DNA of 64,000 nucleotides from assembly GCF_000826545.1 (NCBI RefSeq), contig NZ_CDME01000008.1:744001-808000 (forward strand). Direction: 5' to 3'. Positions 43,446 through 52,094 of the stretch are shown one piece after another. The stretch comes from Kibdelosporangium sp. MJ126-NF4. GTDB taxonomy: Bacteria > Actinomycetota > Actinomycetes > Mycobacteriales > Pseudonocardiaceae. The notes under the pieces are model-generated. The model ran no database searches, was not told where the DNA came from, and saw only the letters and a list, made by a program, of their open reading frames with translations. Within the stretch, counting starts at the first letter, position 1. Each line of letters begins with the position of its first letter. Position numbers and translations under genes: made by a program.

Positions 43446-44285
43446 ATGACGCGGCTCGATCTAGGCGACCTTGGACCTGTCGGCGTGACCCTGGACGTGC
43501 GGGCCCACGGCGGCCACCTAGACGATGCCGCCATGCTGGAGAACCTCGGCTACTCGACGATCTGGATCACCGGCGGACAGCTGACGACCCTGGACCCACT
43601 GCGGGACGTCATCCGAGCGACCGAGACGATCCCCGTCGGCAGCGCGATCATCCCCGCCCAGGTATACGCCTCCGAGAACGTGGTCGCGTTACGGCGCGAC
43701 CTCGAGGCCACCGACCCGGCACGGCTGATCACCGGGCTCGGCGGAGCGCACGGCGACCGCCCGCTACGCACCATGAACACTTACCTCGACAGCCTGGACG
43801 CCGCCGACCCACCAGTCCCGGCCAGCGCCCGCATGCTGTCGGCGCTGGGCCCGCGGATGCTGGAGCTGGCCCGCGACCGCGCCGCCGGTGCGCTGCCGCT
43901 GCTGGTCACCCCGGACTACACCGCGCAGGCCCGGCAGATCCTCGGCGACAACGCAACCCTGGCCGTCATGGAGTACGTCGTCCTCGAAAGCAACCCGGAG
44001 TTGGCCAGGAACACAATCCGCGAACCGATCAGTTCCCTGATCCAGGTCGGCGGCTACCCGCAGAATCTACGCCGAATGGGCTTCACCGACGAGGACATCG
44101 CCGGGCCGAGCGACCACCTGCTCGACGAGCTGGTCGCCTGGGGCGACATCGACACCGTCGCCGCCCGCGTGAGACGCCACCTCGACGCGGGCGCCGACCA
44201 GGTCGTGCTCGTCGTACAGCCGACAAATCCAAACGCCATTCCCCACGCGGAGTGGCGCGCGCTGGCCGACGCCCTCATCGACTAA
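43446..44285 (+). CDS. LLM-class F420-dependent oxidoreductase
   Basis: A 279-aa luciferase-like (bacterial LLM) TIM-barrel protein of the actinobacterial F420 type: LEELGY-like segment LENLGYSTIWITGGQ, GSAIIPAQVYASENV, and GLGGAHGDRPLRTMNTYLD, with the late RVRRHLDAGADQVVLVVQP signature of the substrate-side helix. It should transfer hydride from reduced coenzyme F420 to an unknown substrate. The start ATG has a weak ribosome site. It stands alone between two mobile-DNA regions. Confidence 0.85.
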   Translation: MTRLDLGDLGPVGVTLDVRAHGGHLDDAAMLENLGYSTIWITGGQLTTLDPLRDVIRATETIPVGSAIIPAQVYASENVVALRRDLEATDPARLITGLGGAHGDRPLRTMNTYLDSLDAADPPVPASARMLSALGPRMLELARDRAAGALPLLVTPDYTAQARQILGDNATLAVMEYVVLESNPELARNTIREPISSLIQVGGYPQNLRRMGFTDEDIAGPSDHLLDELVAWGDIDTVAARVRRHLDAGADQVVLVVQPTNPNAIPHAEWRALADALID

Positions 44286-44642
44286 GCCAGCTCCTGTTGC
44301 CAAGCGGATGGTCCGGTCGGTCAGGCCCGCTCGTCACGCGGCCACATGCCCCGACTTATATTGTTTTCCCAGCTCCACCGTCAGAGTGACCACTGGCCCA
44401 AGTCGCAGTCAGCGCCGAGAGGGTCGTCCGCGCACGGCTAGGCACACAACGAATCCGGCCTGACCAGAGGATTGGCGACTGTCGAACTTGCGACGGTGCC
44501 AGTAGGGGGTCCCGTGTTGCGTCAGATGCGAACTCGCGCCTTCGCACGGTGAACGGCCGATCGAGCTGGACCCTCGCCGTTAACGCGACAGCACGCTGCA
44601 CGTTCTGGCCGCCGCGCCAACCGCCCAGCGCTGGGTGCGGGG
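44286..44642. other. Intergenic stretch, nothing recognised
   Basis: About 360 bp. Open frames on both strands are short or shadow frames without domain features. Confidence 0.4.
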
Positions 44643-44897
44643 CTACATCCAGTCGTTGTCCAGGCTGCGGATGTAGAACGGGCCGCGCTGCAGAGAGCGC
44701 AGATGCCCGGACACCTTGGCTGCGATGAGCACGACGACGATGGCCGCCCACACGAGCATGGCGATCGTGGCCCACTTGGCCCAACTGTCGGGCAGCAGCC
44801 ACCAGGCGAGCGCCGTCACCGCGGCGGGAATAGCGCAGGCCTTGACCACTGCCCACACCACACGGATCGGCAACCAGATCAACTCTCGGACCCTCAT
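44643..44897 (-). CDS. Small membrane protein, 84 aa
   Basis: Two adjacent hydrophobic helices (IRVVWAVVKACAIPAAVTALAWWLL and ATIAMLVWAAIVVVLIAA, separated by a short polar turn) with a basic cytoplasmic tail. The ATG at 44897 has GGGGAGG upstream; the longer frame lacks signals. Unknown family, frequently seen beside integrases in actinobacterial elements. Confidence 0.6.
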   Translation of the reverse strand: MRVRELIWLPIRVVWAVVKACAIPAAVTALAWWLLPDSWAKWATIAMLVWAAIVVVLIAAKVSGHLRSLQRGPFYIRSLDNDWM

Positions 44898-45080
44898 CAC
44901 GCCCTCCCCAAGAGTTTGCGATTCGAAGGGTTCGTTCGTGCCGAACGTGTACTCGACGCGCGACAGTTGCACTGTGTAGCCGAACTTGTCGGCTCGGCTG
45001 GCGGAGGAGAGCGGCGGGCATCCACACACGGCGGAGGGGGCATCTCCTGCCTTGTGCTGACGAGGCTGTGGCGCGTTCGG

Positions 45081-46341
45081 TCAGCTGCCGCTGTTGTGGC
45101 TGGCGTTGATGAGTTTGGCGGCGCCGGGGTTGAGGATGCCGCGTTCGATGTAGTGCTTCTCGGTGGTTTGGATGCTGGATTGGCGCAACTGGTCAGCGAT
45201 CTGGCGCGAGCTTTGGCCGCCTTCGGCGAGGACTGTGGCGACGGTCTTGCGTCCGACGTGTGTCGTGAAGTCCGGGTAGCCGATGCGAAGTCGGAGTCGG
45301 CGGACGGAGCGTTGGACGTTGGACGGGTGTCGCCAGCCGAGCGTGCCGGATGGGAACACCGGCTCCAGCGTGCCTGCGCCAGCGGTTGCCATGACTGGCG
45401 CGCGAAGCAGCAGCAGCTCGTATAGGAAGTCGGGGAGCGAGACGATGCCTCGGGAGCTGGCTGTCTTGCCTTCGTGGCGCACCACCCCCTTGCCCTTCAC
45501 CACGACGAGATTTCCGTTGAAGAACACGGAATGCGGGGGCAGTTTGACTCGTTTGCCGTCTGGCGCGATGACGATCTTCGCTTCGTCGGTGAGGTTGAGG
45601 TCGTACCAGCGGACAGCGAGACCTTCACCGAACCGGCAGCCGGTGCCGAACAGGAAGCGGACGAGGTCCGGCAGGTCTGCTCGGACGGCTTTCTTGTCGG
45701 CGTCCACCTTGGCCAGGAAGTCGGTGAGCTCAGCCTCGTCGTAGGCGTGGGCGGCCCGCTTGGAACCGCCCTCGATCTTGCGGACCGAGGCGACCGGGTT
45801 GACGGGCAGTACGTCGTGGTCGACGCCGACTTGCATCAGCCCCGAGATGCAGGCGCGGATGCCACGGAGCGTCTCGGCCGCGATGGTCGGGTTGTCCCTG
45901 CGGATTCCGTCGAGGACATTCTTGATCCGGCCCTGCGCTGCACTCGCGAAATAACAGGTCACCCATTCGGGGCGTGATGTAGATCCGCACCCGGCCTTCG
46001 TATCGGTCGTAGGTCGTGCCTGCCCGGTTCTGACGGACGTCTTCGAGGTACAGCGGGACGGCGTCCCGGACGCGTGACGAGGCCGTCAGAGTAGTCGTGG
46101 TGTTGTTGCCCGCTCGGGCTTTCAGATTGTCGCGCAGAGCGCGGATCGCCTTGGGTTTCGTCGTGCCGGTGCGCTCGACTTGCCGGGTCCTACCGTTGAA
46201 GTCGCGGAACTGGGCGCAGGCTTCCAGGCGTCAGGGGTGACGTCGTCGGGCAATGTCTTCTCCGGCCGCCACTGGCCGTCGTGGCGGTAGTAGGTCCGGA
46301 TCTCGCCCCATGCTCCGAGAGGGGAGTGGTGGTCGTGCCAT
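45081..46341 (-). pseudogene. Tyrosine recombinase (integrase) with several frameshifts
   Basis: Joined over frames, this encodes a full phage-type integrase: an N-terminal AP2-like arm (LGAWGEIRTYYRHDGQW), a core-binding part (TTLTASSRVRDAVPLYLEDVRQN, YITPRMGDLL) and a catalytic domain with GTGCRFGEGLAVRW (Arg), THVGRK (His-x-x-Arg type) and KHYIERG (Tyr). Single-base changes break the frame near 46320 (insertion), 46226 (deletion) and 45915 (insertion); the intact 3' frame (45081-45962) alone covers the catalytic domain. The ATG at 46341 would be the original start. It probably once mobilised the DUF2637-bearing AICE-like element now split by the serine element. Confidence 0.7.
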
Positions 46342-46370
46342 GAGGAACCTCCCAAGCGGTTAAGCATGGG

Positions 46371-46697
46371 TTTAGCATGGTTCCGGCTGTTTTTAGGGGA
46401 CGTGGCACGAGAGCAAACTAGCTCTGACCTGGCCGTTTGAGTGCCCCCGGGCAGGCTCGTACAGCATCTACACGAACCCGTGCCCGCCGTGAGCTCCTGG
46501 TCGCTGCCACGATGGATGTTGTTCGGCGTCGACGCAGCTCTAACTGTTGATGCGCGCTTGTGCCATGTGGGAGCCGTGATGGCGATCCACCTGGACTAAG
46601 ACGACAGCGGTGACGCGCCGTACTGGCTTCCATGCTCGCTTTCGCATCTGCCTCGTTAATTGGACATTTTGGAATGATTATCCTAATGTCGAAGCGC
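46371..46697. other. Intergenic stretch containing the left attachment site
   Basis: About 330 bp between the integrase pseudogene and the nuclease gene. It holds the attL candidate at 46441 and, to 46550, an open reading tail that would complete the serine integrase in the circular form. Confidence 0.6.
46441..46473 (+). other. Candidate attL of serine-integrase element
   Basis: 33 bp matching 55225-55257 at 29 positions, in direct orientation. Its right arm TACAGCATCTACAC is the exact reverse complement of the left arm of the right-end site (GTGTAGATGCTGTA, 55210-55223), as expected of the two arms of one attP split by integration. Confidence 0.75.
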
Positions 46698-48146
46698 TTA
46701 TGAAATTAATCTGCCGAAGATCTTTCGGAGCAAAGTGTATCGACTGCGTCTTGACAAGACTTCATTTCGCACATTTTGCGCTTCGAGGGCAAGTTCCTGA
46801 AGGTCGATGTCGTCGATCACAATAAGGTAGCCGCGCTCGTCTTTGGCTGCATCGCGACAGCGTTCTATCATAAGCTCTTTATTAGTGACTTTTCGACATG
46901 TTAGGATCCCAACCCAACCCCTATCCTTGGAAAGTCGACCGGCTAGTTGGTCTAATTCTGGATTGTGAGGGTCTTCGGAATAATTCTTGCATTCGATGGG
47001 TATGGTTGGGCATCGATAGTTCGTGTTGAGCCAGCCAAAAAACCCAACTGTTGCAAGGTTGTCGTAGTAGATGTCTATTCTTTTGCGACCGTTGTGAATC
47101 TCCTTTTCTAGCTGAAAATTTCCAAGGGATGGATAGAACAGTGCAGTAAGTAGTTTTTCGACTGCTTGGTGATAAGCGGTTGCTCCTGCACGTCCAGCGG
47201 AAACCGCTTCTATCTCCTCGTAAAGTTCAAGGTAGTCTACTGTGGGCGATCCTACTGTGGCGGCCAAGTCGTCGTGATCTAAAATCGACGACATATTTTT
47301 GCCAGCATCATCTCGGTATTTTGCGAGAGCTTCTGGAGTTCCTAAGGTGTAGTCGACAATAGCCAGCTTATCTGGAGGGTACTTTTCTTTTAGTTCTACC
47401 CTACTTACGTGCGGGCTTCCGTTCTTTAGTACTTTGACCAACTCGCTTTTGGCGTCAATTTCTCGTGCCTCAAGGTATGGTGCTAGATACCCGTTGTAAT
47501 ATTTGTCCTTGTCGTAAATGAGTCGATGTCTGACGACCGTCTTCGGGACCAGTAGAAGTTTCCCCTCATTTGTGCGCGGCAGCGGTGTGAAGTCTTCTTG
47601 CCATTCGAGTGCATTTGGATTCCAAACAGGACCGCTGTGTTGTTCCTCCATTGAAATCCCGTGGTATTCAGCTATCCTCTGTGTATATCCTATTAGTGCG
47701 CCGCGAAGTACGTTAATGGTTATGTCTGAAATAATGTCCGCCCCGATCCCGGGTATAAATAATGAGGTGTCTTCAAGGTCTTCCAATAGGCCGGTTGCGG
47801 CAGCTATGCTGGATGAGAGCGTATTTGCAACCGCATCCGCCTTCTTTCCGCTTCCTAACCCTCTTCCGCGCGATTGATTCCTTGAATAGCCGAAATGAAC
47901 TTCATTCGGCTCCTCAAGATGTCGAAAGAGGTCGCGAACGCGTTCAATGTTTCGCAGTGATATTGCATCCAAGACTTCGGAAAAGAAAGATTGCAGGAGT
48001 GCGTGACACTCGTTCGCCCATGGGTTCTTTTGCAACTTGATTGCTCGGGGATCGAGGAAGACTGATATATCCGTTGAGGGGTCGACGTCAACAAAATCTA
48101 GGCTAGACTGAATTCTGTTGAGATGGAAAATCTGTGAGACGCGCAC
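46698..48146 (-). CDS. PD-(D/E)XK-family nuclease, probable element cargo
   Basis: A 482-aa protein unlike its neighbours in base use (clearly AT-richer, many non-GC third positions). The C-terminal third carries a PD-(D/E)XK nuclease core: Glu in QLEKEI (about 347), Asp358 in RKRIDIYY, then IPIECK with Glu385-x-Lys387, followed by the LAGRLSKDRGWVGILTC beta-alpha unit of restriction-type folds. The N-terminal 300 residues have no recognised domain. It lies at the attL end of the element and is transcribed with or just after the XRE gene on the same strand. A defence or anti-phage role is plausible but unproven. Confidence 0.7.
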   Translation of the reverse strand: MRVSQIFHLNRIQSSLDFVDVDPSTDISVFLDPRAIKLQKNPWANECHALLQSFFSEVLDAISLRNIERVRDLFRHLEEPNEVHFGYSRNQSRGRGLGSGKKADAVANTLSSSIAAATGLLEDLEDTSLFIPGIGADIISDITINVLRGALIGYTQRIAEYHGISMEEQHSGPVWNPNALEWQEDFTPLPRTNEGKLLLVPKTVVRHRLIYDKDKYYNGYLAPYLEAREIDAKSELVKVLKNGSPHVSRVELKEKYPPDKLAIVDYTLGTPEALAKYRDDAGKNMSSILDHDDLAATVGSPTVDYLELYEEIEAVSAGRAGATAYHQAVEKLLTALFYPSLGNFQLEKEIHNGRKRIDIYYDNLATVGFFGWLNTNYRCPTIPIECKNYSEDPHNPELDQLAGRLSKDRGWVGILTCRKVTNKELMIERCRDAAKDERGYLIVIDDIDLQELALEAQNVRNEVLSRRSRYTLLRKIFGRLIS

Positions 48147-48245
48147 ATCTTCTCCTCGGGTATGTGTTGTAAATAACTTTAAGCCCCAACTTTACTCCGC
48201 TTGGGCGCCCGAGTGATCCGCCAAACGAGTTGTTGACCGCCGCTC

Positions 48246-49448
48246 CTATGCGAACTCGCAGGTGATTTTCGATGCCAGACGAGCTGCTTCGGTCGCGATA
48301 GGCCTTCGGCTAGCAGAGATGATTAACTTGAGAGCGCTATGTGCGGCTGGCCGGTAGATCATGTCTTCGGGTGCTTGCCGTCTAGCTGAATGAAGTATTA
48401 CGAGCGCGCTGGAGAAGTCGCGACGTTGCAGGTGTCCCTTGGCTTGGTCTAGGAGGAAAGCAATGCGCCGTTCGATTGAAGGCGACTGACTGTAGTCGAC
48501 GCGCTCGGCGAATTGGAGGCTTTCGGCAGCTTGGCCAGTTTCGACCGCGACGGCTACGCGGTACATGCCGAGGTTGGTTGGCCCGAAGGCTGTCCAAGAA
48601 GTGTTGCATTCACCGGTCTGGGCGGCGATGGGTTCCGCCTCGCGGAGGTGGCCATAGGCTGCCCAAGAATTGGCCTGGCGAGCGGCGGCGATTGCAGCAG
48701 TCAGTCGGAACGCACCCTGCAACGCGAGTGCATCTTTAGTGCCGCGTTCTACCTCGCTCTGGAGTTTTTCGATTCCATGTAGGGCAGTGGTTTCTGCGCC
48801 GTCGGCCTGTCCATCGGCGAGGAGTACTTGGGCGAGGTTCCATCGGGCGGATGCGAGACAGAGAGGGTCGTCGGCAGCTTCGGCGGAGCACATGGCTCGA
48901 TCTGCAGCGAGCAGCGACAGGTCTGCCCGGCCGAGGCGTTTGGTCACTGTGCGGACCAGGTTGAAGAGGTCGGCGGAGTAACGGTGCGCTGCCCGGCGGT
49001 CGTCGGTTGTGGTGGATCGGACAGCAAACGCGGTGTCGGTGATGAGGGACGGCAGTTGCGCGCTGACCCTGCTGTAGCGCTGAGGTGAGGTCTGCCATGT
49101 CTGCCACGCGCTGGTTATTCGATCGCGTAGGTCCGGCAGTGCTGGTGGTGTGGACGGTGCGGGCGCGGGGACGACGAGAGCCTGGTAGATGGCGTTGCCT
49201 GCGGAAACCCTGGGCGCTGTCTTGCTTGGTTCGGGCTGATTGTCGAGGAGCTTGTGGATCGGGATGCCGATGGCGCGGGCGAGGTTGAGCAGGACGGTGA
49301 TGGTGGGCAGTTTGGTGCCGCGTTCGAGTTGGTAGAGGTAGTCGGGCGTGATGCCTGCGAGGCCTGCCGTGACCGTCTTGGTCTGGCGGGCGGCGGTTCG
49401 GTAGAACCGCACTCGCTCTCCGACTCGTCGGGCTAGCGTCTCGTCCAC
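48246..49448 (-). CDS. XRE-family regulator with C-terminal TPR-like domain
   Basis: About 400 aa. The N-terminal XRE HTH (GERVRFYRTAARQTKTVTAGLAGITPDYLYQLERGTKLP, in pieces) is followed by a long helical repeat region with ALHGIEKL, AYGHLREAEPIA, ESLQFAERV and similar TPR-like helices. This type is common on actinobacterial mobile elements and can control cargo or transfer genes. The start is unclear: the frame opens at 49541 (sharing CATG with the divergent HAD gene), but the sequence before GTG 49448 is low-complexity. Confidence 0.8.
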   Translation of the reverse strand: MDETLARRVGERVRFYRTAARQTKTVTAGLAGITPDYLYQLERGTKLPTITVLLNLARAIGIPIHKLLDNQPEPSKTAPRVSAGNAIYQALVVPAPAPSTPPALPDLRDRITSAWQTWQTSPQRYSRVSAQLPSLITDTAFAVRSTTTDDRRAAHRYSADLFNLVRTVTKRLGRADLSLLAADRAMCSAEAADDPLCLASARWNLAQVLLADGQADGAETTALHGIEKLQSEVERGTKDALALQGAFRLTAAIAAARQANSWAAYGHLREAEPIAAQTGECNTSWTAFGPTNLGMYRVAVAVETGQAAESLQFAERVDYSQSPSIERRIAFLLDQAKGHLQRRDFSSALVILHSARRQAPEDMIYRPAAHSALKLIISASRRPIATEAARLASKITCEFA

Positions 49449-49539
49449 GGTGTTCTCGGCCGCCTTGGGTTCGGGGCTCTGACCTGGGTTGATGCTACGC
49501 CGCAGGCCGGTGACACGACCAGGTGACAGACTTGTTCTC

Positions 49540-50250
49540 ATGTCATTGTCCTCGGTGCCGCGCGTGCTCGTGTTGTTCGATGTCGATCACACGTTGATCG
49601 AGACGCGTGGCGTCGGCCGCGAGATGTACGAGCGGATCTTTCCTGTGGTGATTGGCGTTCCGTTCCGGAAACTTGCAGCGGTGTCTGGTCGGACCGAGTT
49701 GGACATCATTCGAGAAACCCTTGAACTGCACGGGATTGACCCGACTGGCGAAGCTGTGAGCCGCTTGGCGGCGTCGTTGGTGAAGGGCTACGAGGCGGCG
49801 CGGGATGAGCTGGCCGAGCGGGGCAGGGTCCTGCCCGGTGCGCGGGAATCCCTAGAGCGGTTGGGGGCCGATGACGGCATCTACCTGGGTGTGTTGACCG
49901 GGAATCTGCGTGGCGTGGCGCGGATCAAGCTTGAGGTCTTCGGACTGGACGGATATCTCGACCTTGAGGCCAGCGCCTACGGTGATGACGACCCGCAGCG
50001 GTCCGAGCTGGTGGCGATCGCGCAGCGGCGGGCGACAGAGCAGACCAGTGTCGTGTTCGACGACCGGTGCACAGTGTTGATCGGTGATACGCCGAAGGAC
50101 GTTGAGGCTGCGCTCACCGCTGGTGTGCGGGTGATCGGAGTGGCGAGTGGCAAGAGCAGCATGGACGACCTGCGCGCTGCGGGCGCCACTCAAGTGCTGG
50201 CGGACCTCGTCGACCCGGTGGCGGTCGTGCGGGCGGTCGTGGAGGCGTAG
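49540..50250 (+). CDS. HAD-superfamily phosphatase
   Basis: A 236-aa HAD hydrolase: motif I VLVLFDVDHTLIE (catalytic Asp pair), motif II LGVLTGN, and motif III/IV VLIGDTPKDVEA with the second Asp. A helical cap (about residues 20-90) resembles the phosphoglycolate phosphatase/Cof-type group. Substrate unknown. The ATG at 49540 is the only start not overlapping the XRE gene body. It is followed by a small terminator and then a small ORF, and belongs to the same element. Confidence 0.88.
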   Translation: MSLSSVPRVLVLFDVDHTLIETRGVGREMYERIFPVVIGVPFRKLAAVSGRTELDIIRETLELHGIDPTGEAVSRLAASLVKGYEAARDELAERGRVLPGARESLERLGADDGIYLGVLTGNLRGVARIKLEVFGLDGYLDLEASAYGDDDPQRSELVAIAQRRATEQTSVVFDDRCTVLIGDTPKDVEAALTAGVRVIGVASGKSSMDDLRAAGATQVLADLVDPVAVVRAVVEA

Positions 50251-50278
50251 CGGCCGCGGCCAGGTCGAACGCGTGGAC

Positions 50279-50301
50279 AACCCGAGCTGACAGCTCGGGT
50301 T
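50279..50301 (+). terminator. Hairpin after HAD gene
   Basis: 9-bp stem AACCCGAGC / GCTCGGGTT with a 5-nt loop, 29 bp after the stop codon. Confidence 0.65.
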
Positions 50302-50451
50302 ACTGGCTAGTAATCGCCCTAGGTTGCTTGGTAGCACCCGGGGTTGCATTGCACTCTCCGCGAGTCGTACTCGCACTCCCCGACACGCAGTACTGCTCAC
50401 CTGTGCGTGGCCCCGGGTGCCCTTGGCAGAGGCAGGCGTTAGGGGCAGCAC

Positions 50452-50691
50452 ATGCAACCGATCGAACAGGCAAGCGACCGGACCATCCAAGAGGTTCGTG
50501 GTCAGGCTGCGGAGGCGTTGGCGGCCGTTGGGTCGACGAAGCTGGCACGAGTAGCTCTCCACAGAGCTTGCAAGTGGGCTCGTCTGTCCCAGACGGATTG
50601 TGAGGACGACCCTCGTAGGGCTGACTTGACCTGGATTCGGGCGTTCGAGTGGCTCCGTATCGGCCTGTCCTTCGCGTCGTGCGACTGCTGA
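50452..50691 (+). CDS. Small helical hypothetical protein, 79 aa
   Basis: ATG 50452 with AGGGGC upstream. The product is mostly helical and ends RAFEWLRIGLSFASCDC with two closing Cys. No known family. It lies just upstream of and on the same strand as the zinc-ribbon-like gene of the element. Confidence 0.45.
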   Translation: MQPIEQASDRTIQEVRGQAAEALAAVGSTKLARVALHRACKWARLSQTDCEDDPRRADLTWIRAFEWLRIGLSFASCDC

Positions 50692-50726
50692 GCGCCCGAT
50701 ATCCGCTACGAGCCAACAGGTTTGCC

Positions 50727-51365
50727 ATGTCATCAATTGCTGAAGTCATACAGCGGCGCATCATCGTTCCGTACGTCACGGCGTGGTCTGCTGAGCAGGA
50801 TCTGTCCGGTGAGGTGGTCGGCCGGTCCGGTGGTGGGATCGGTTATGCCGACGAGACGGTCATGGACCGCGATGTTCACGGGGTCTTGTGGGCTCGTGCG
50901 CAGTCTCGTCCGGGCGATGGTCGACCGGTGTTCGGTGATGTCCATTCGTTGCGACAGCGTCGGGCGATGCGGCGGTTGCTGTGCCAGGTGTGCGGCGAGG
51001 CCGCCGACCGGACCGCTGACGGGGTGCTGTGGCTGTTGCCGGACTTCCGCGAGGACTGGCCCGGGTGGCCCGATGCTATGGCCAACGCTGAACCGCCGAT
51101 CTGCACGCGATGCGTACACCTGTCGGTCCGCCTGTGCCCCAAGCTGCGTCAGGGCTCGGCAATCATCCGCGTACGCGAATGCCCCCTCGCGGGAGTGCGC
51201 GGGAAGCTGTACGAATCGAGTGGCGGCGGGCTTGTCTCGGTAGGTAGTGGCGCGTTCGCCTTCGACGATCCAATGATCAGGTGGGTGCAGGCGTTCGGCC
51301 TGGTCCGGCAACTGCGTGGCTGCACCCTGCTAGCTCCAGGAGAACTACCGGAGTGTGACTCATGA
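50727..51365 (+). CDS. Element-encoded protein with Cys-x2-Cys pair, unknown function
   Basis: A 212-aa protein starting at ATG 50727 (MSSIAEVIQRR). It has a LLCQVCGE and PPICTRCV pair (two CxxC motifs about 45 residues apart) that could bind zinc, and a conserved VRECPLAGVRGKLY block. This protein regularly precedes DUF6907 and replication-relaxation genes in actinobacterial integrated elements. Its stop overlaps the DUF6907 start by 4 nt. Confidence 0.7.
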   Translation: MSSIAEVIQRRIIVPYVTAWSAEQDLSGEVVGRSGGGIGYADETVMDRDVHGVLWARAQSRPGDGRPVFGDVHSLRQRRAMRRLLCQVCGEAADRTADGVLWLLPDFREDWPGWPDAMANAEPPICTRCVHLSVRLCPKLRQGSAIIRVRECPLAGVRGKLYESSGGGLVSVGSGAFAFDDPMIRWVQAFGLVRQLRGCTLLAPGELPECDS

Positions 51366-52030
51366 GCACGCCTGCTATCCGAGTGGTGGAAGATCGGCCG
51401 TTCTGGCTGCCTGGACCATGTCCAGTGTGGTGTGACCGGCTCCATGAGGACAACCTGGACAACGGCGACCGGCTGCACATGTCGGACGACGTGCGTGACG
51501 TACTGCTGTCCACTGAAGACCTGCGGATCAGCGGGCAGGTACCGCACAAGCCGTCGGACTACCGGCCGACCGAACTGGTGATCTACCTCGATCAGCACGT
51601 TCGGGAAGTCGGGCCACGGGTCGTGGTCGGCCAACTGCCCGGCGACCGAACCAAGCTGCACCTGCTTCCGGCCGAGGCGCGCCAGGTCGCTCAAGCGTTG
51701 CTCGACGTGGCGAACCTTGCTGAAGGACGGCACCTGACCAAAGTTTCTCAAATTTCTTGGCTGACAGTGTCTAAAAACGACCGAAAAACCGGAGTTAAGG
51801 GGTGTAAAGCAAACCGGGAAGGACGGTCGGTCATGGTGGACAGTGGTGACAGCGGTCGCGGTCAGGAAATAGTAGTGGCGGATGGGTTGGCGTCGGGGGC
51901 GGCGGATGGGGCGGCGCAGCCTCGGCGTTCTGAATCCGCCGTCCCAAACGCCGAGGCCTCTTGGCGTGAATCCGCTGGTCAGCGGTGGTATCACGCGGAG
52001 CGCGTGGGAGGCCGAATGAAGGGGCGGTAA
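51362..52030 (+). CDS. DUF6907-domain protein
   Basis: A 222-aa protein whose first 125 residues match the DUF6907 form: PCPVWCDRLHEDN, then RPTELVIYLDQHVRE and QVAQALLDVANLAEG. Residues beyond about 125 are polar, low-complexity and encoded by a locally AT-richer stretch (about 51730-51810), with an 11-bp inverted repeat near the end; this 3' part may act more as DNA than as protein. Overlaps the preceding gene by 4 nt (ATGA). Confidence 0.75.
   Translation: MSTPAIRVVEDRPFWLPGPCPVWCDRLHEDNLDNGDRLHMSDDVRDVLLSTEDLRISGQVPHKPSDYRPTELVIYLDQHVREVGPRVVVGQLPGDRTKLHLLPAEARQVAQALLDVANLAEGRHLTKVSQISWLTVSKNDRKTGVKGCKANREGRSVMVDSGDSGRGQEIVVADGLASGAADGAAQPRRSESAVPNAEASWRESAGQRWYHAERVGGRMKGR
51919..51957. 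repeat. 11-bp inverted repeat inside/after DUF6907
   Basis: GCCTCGGCGTT (51919-51929) and its exact complement (51947-51957) with a 17-nt loop, about 140 bp before the replication-relaxation gene; candidate structural or origin element. Confidence 0.4.
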
Positions 52031-52094
52031 TAGTCAAGCCTTCCTTCATTCTGGGCGTGGGCGGCGGGGCGGCCGCCGGTTGGGCGAGCCGGAC

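Noticed and set aside
44356..45027. 223-aa minus-strand frame overlapping the small membrane protein
   Set aside because: The membrane protein in the other frame has the helices and a strong ribosome site; this one is low-complexity.
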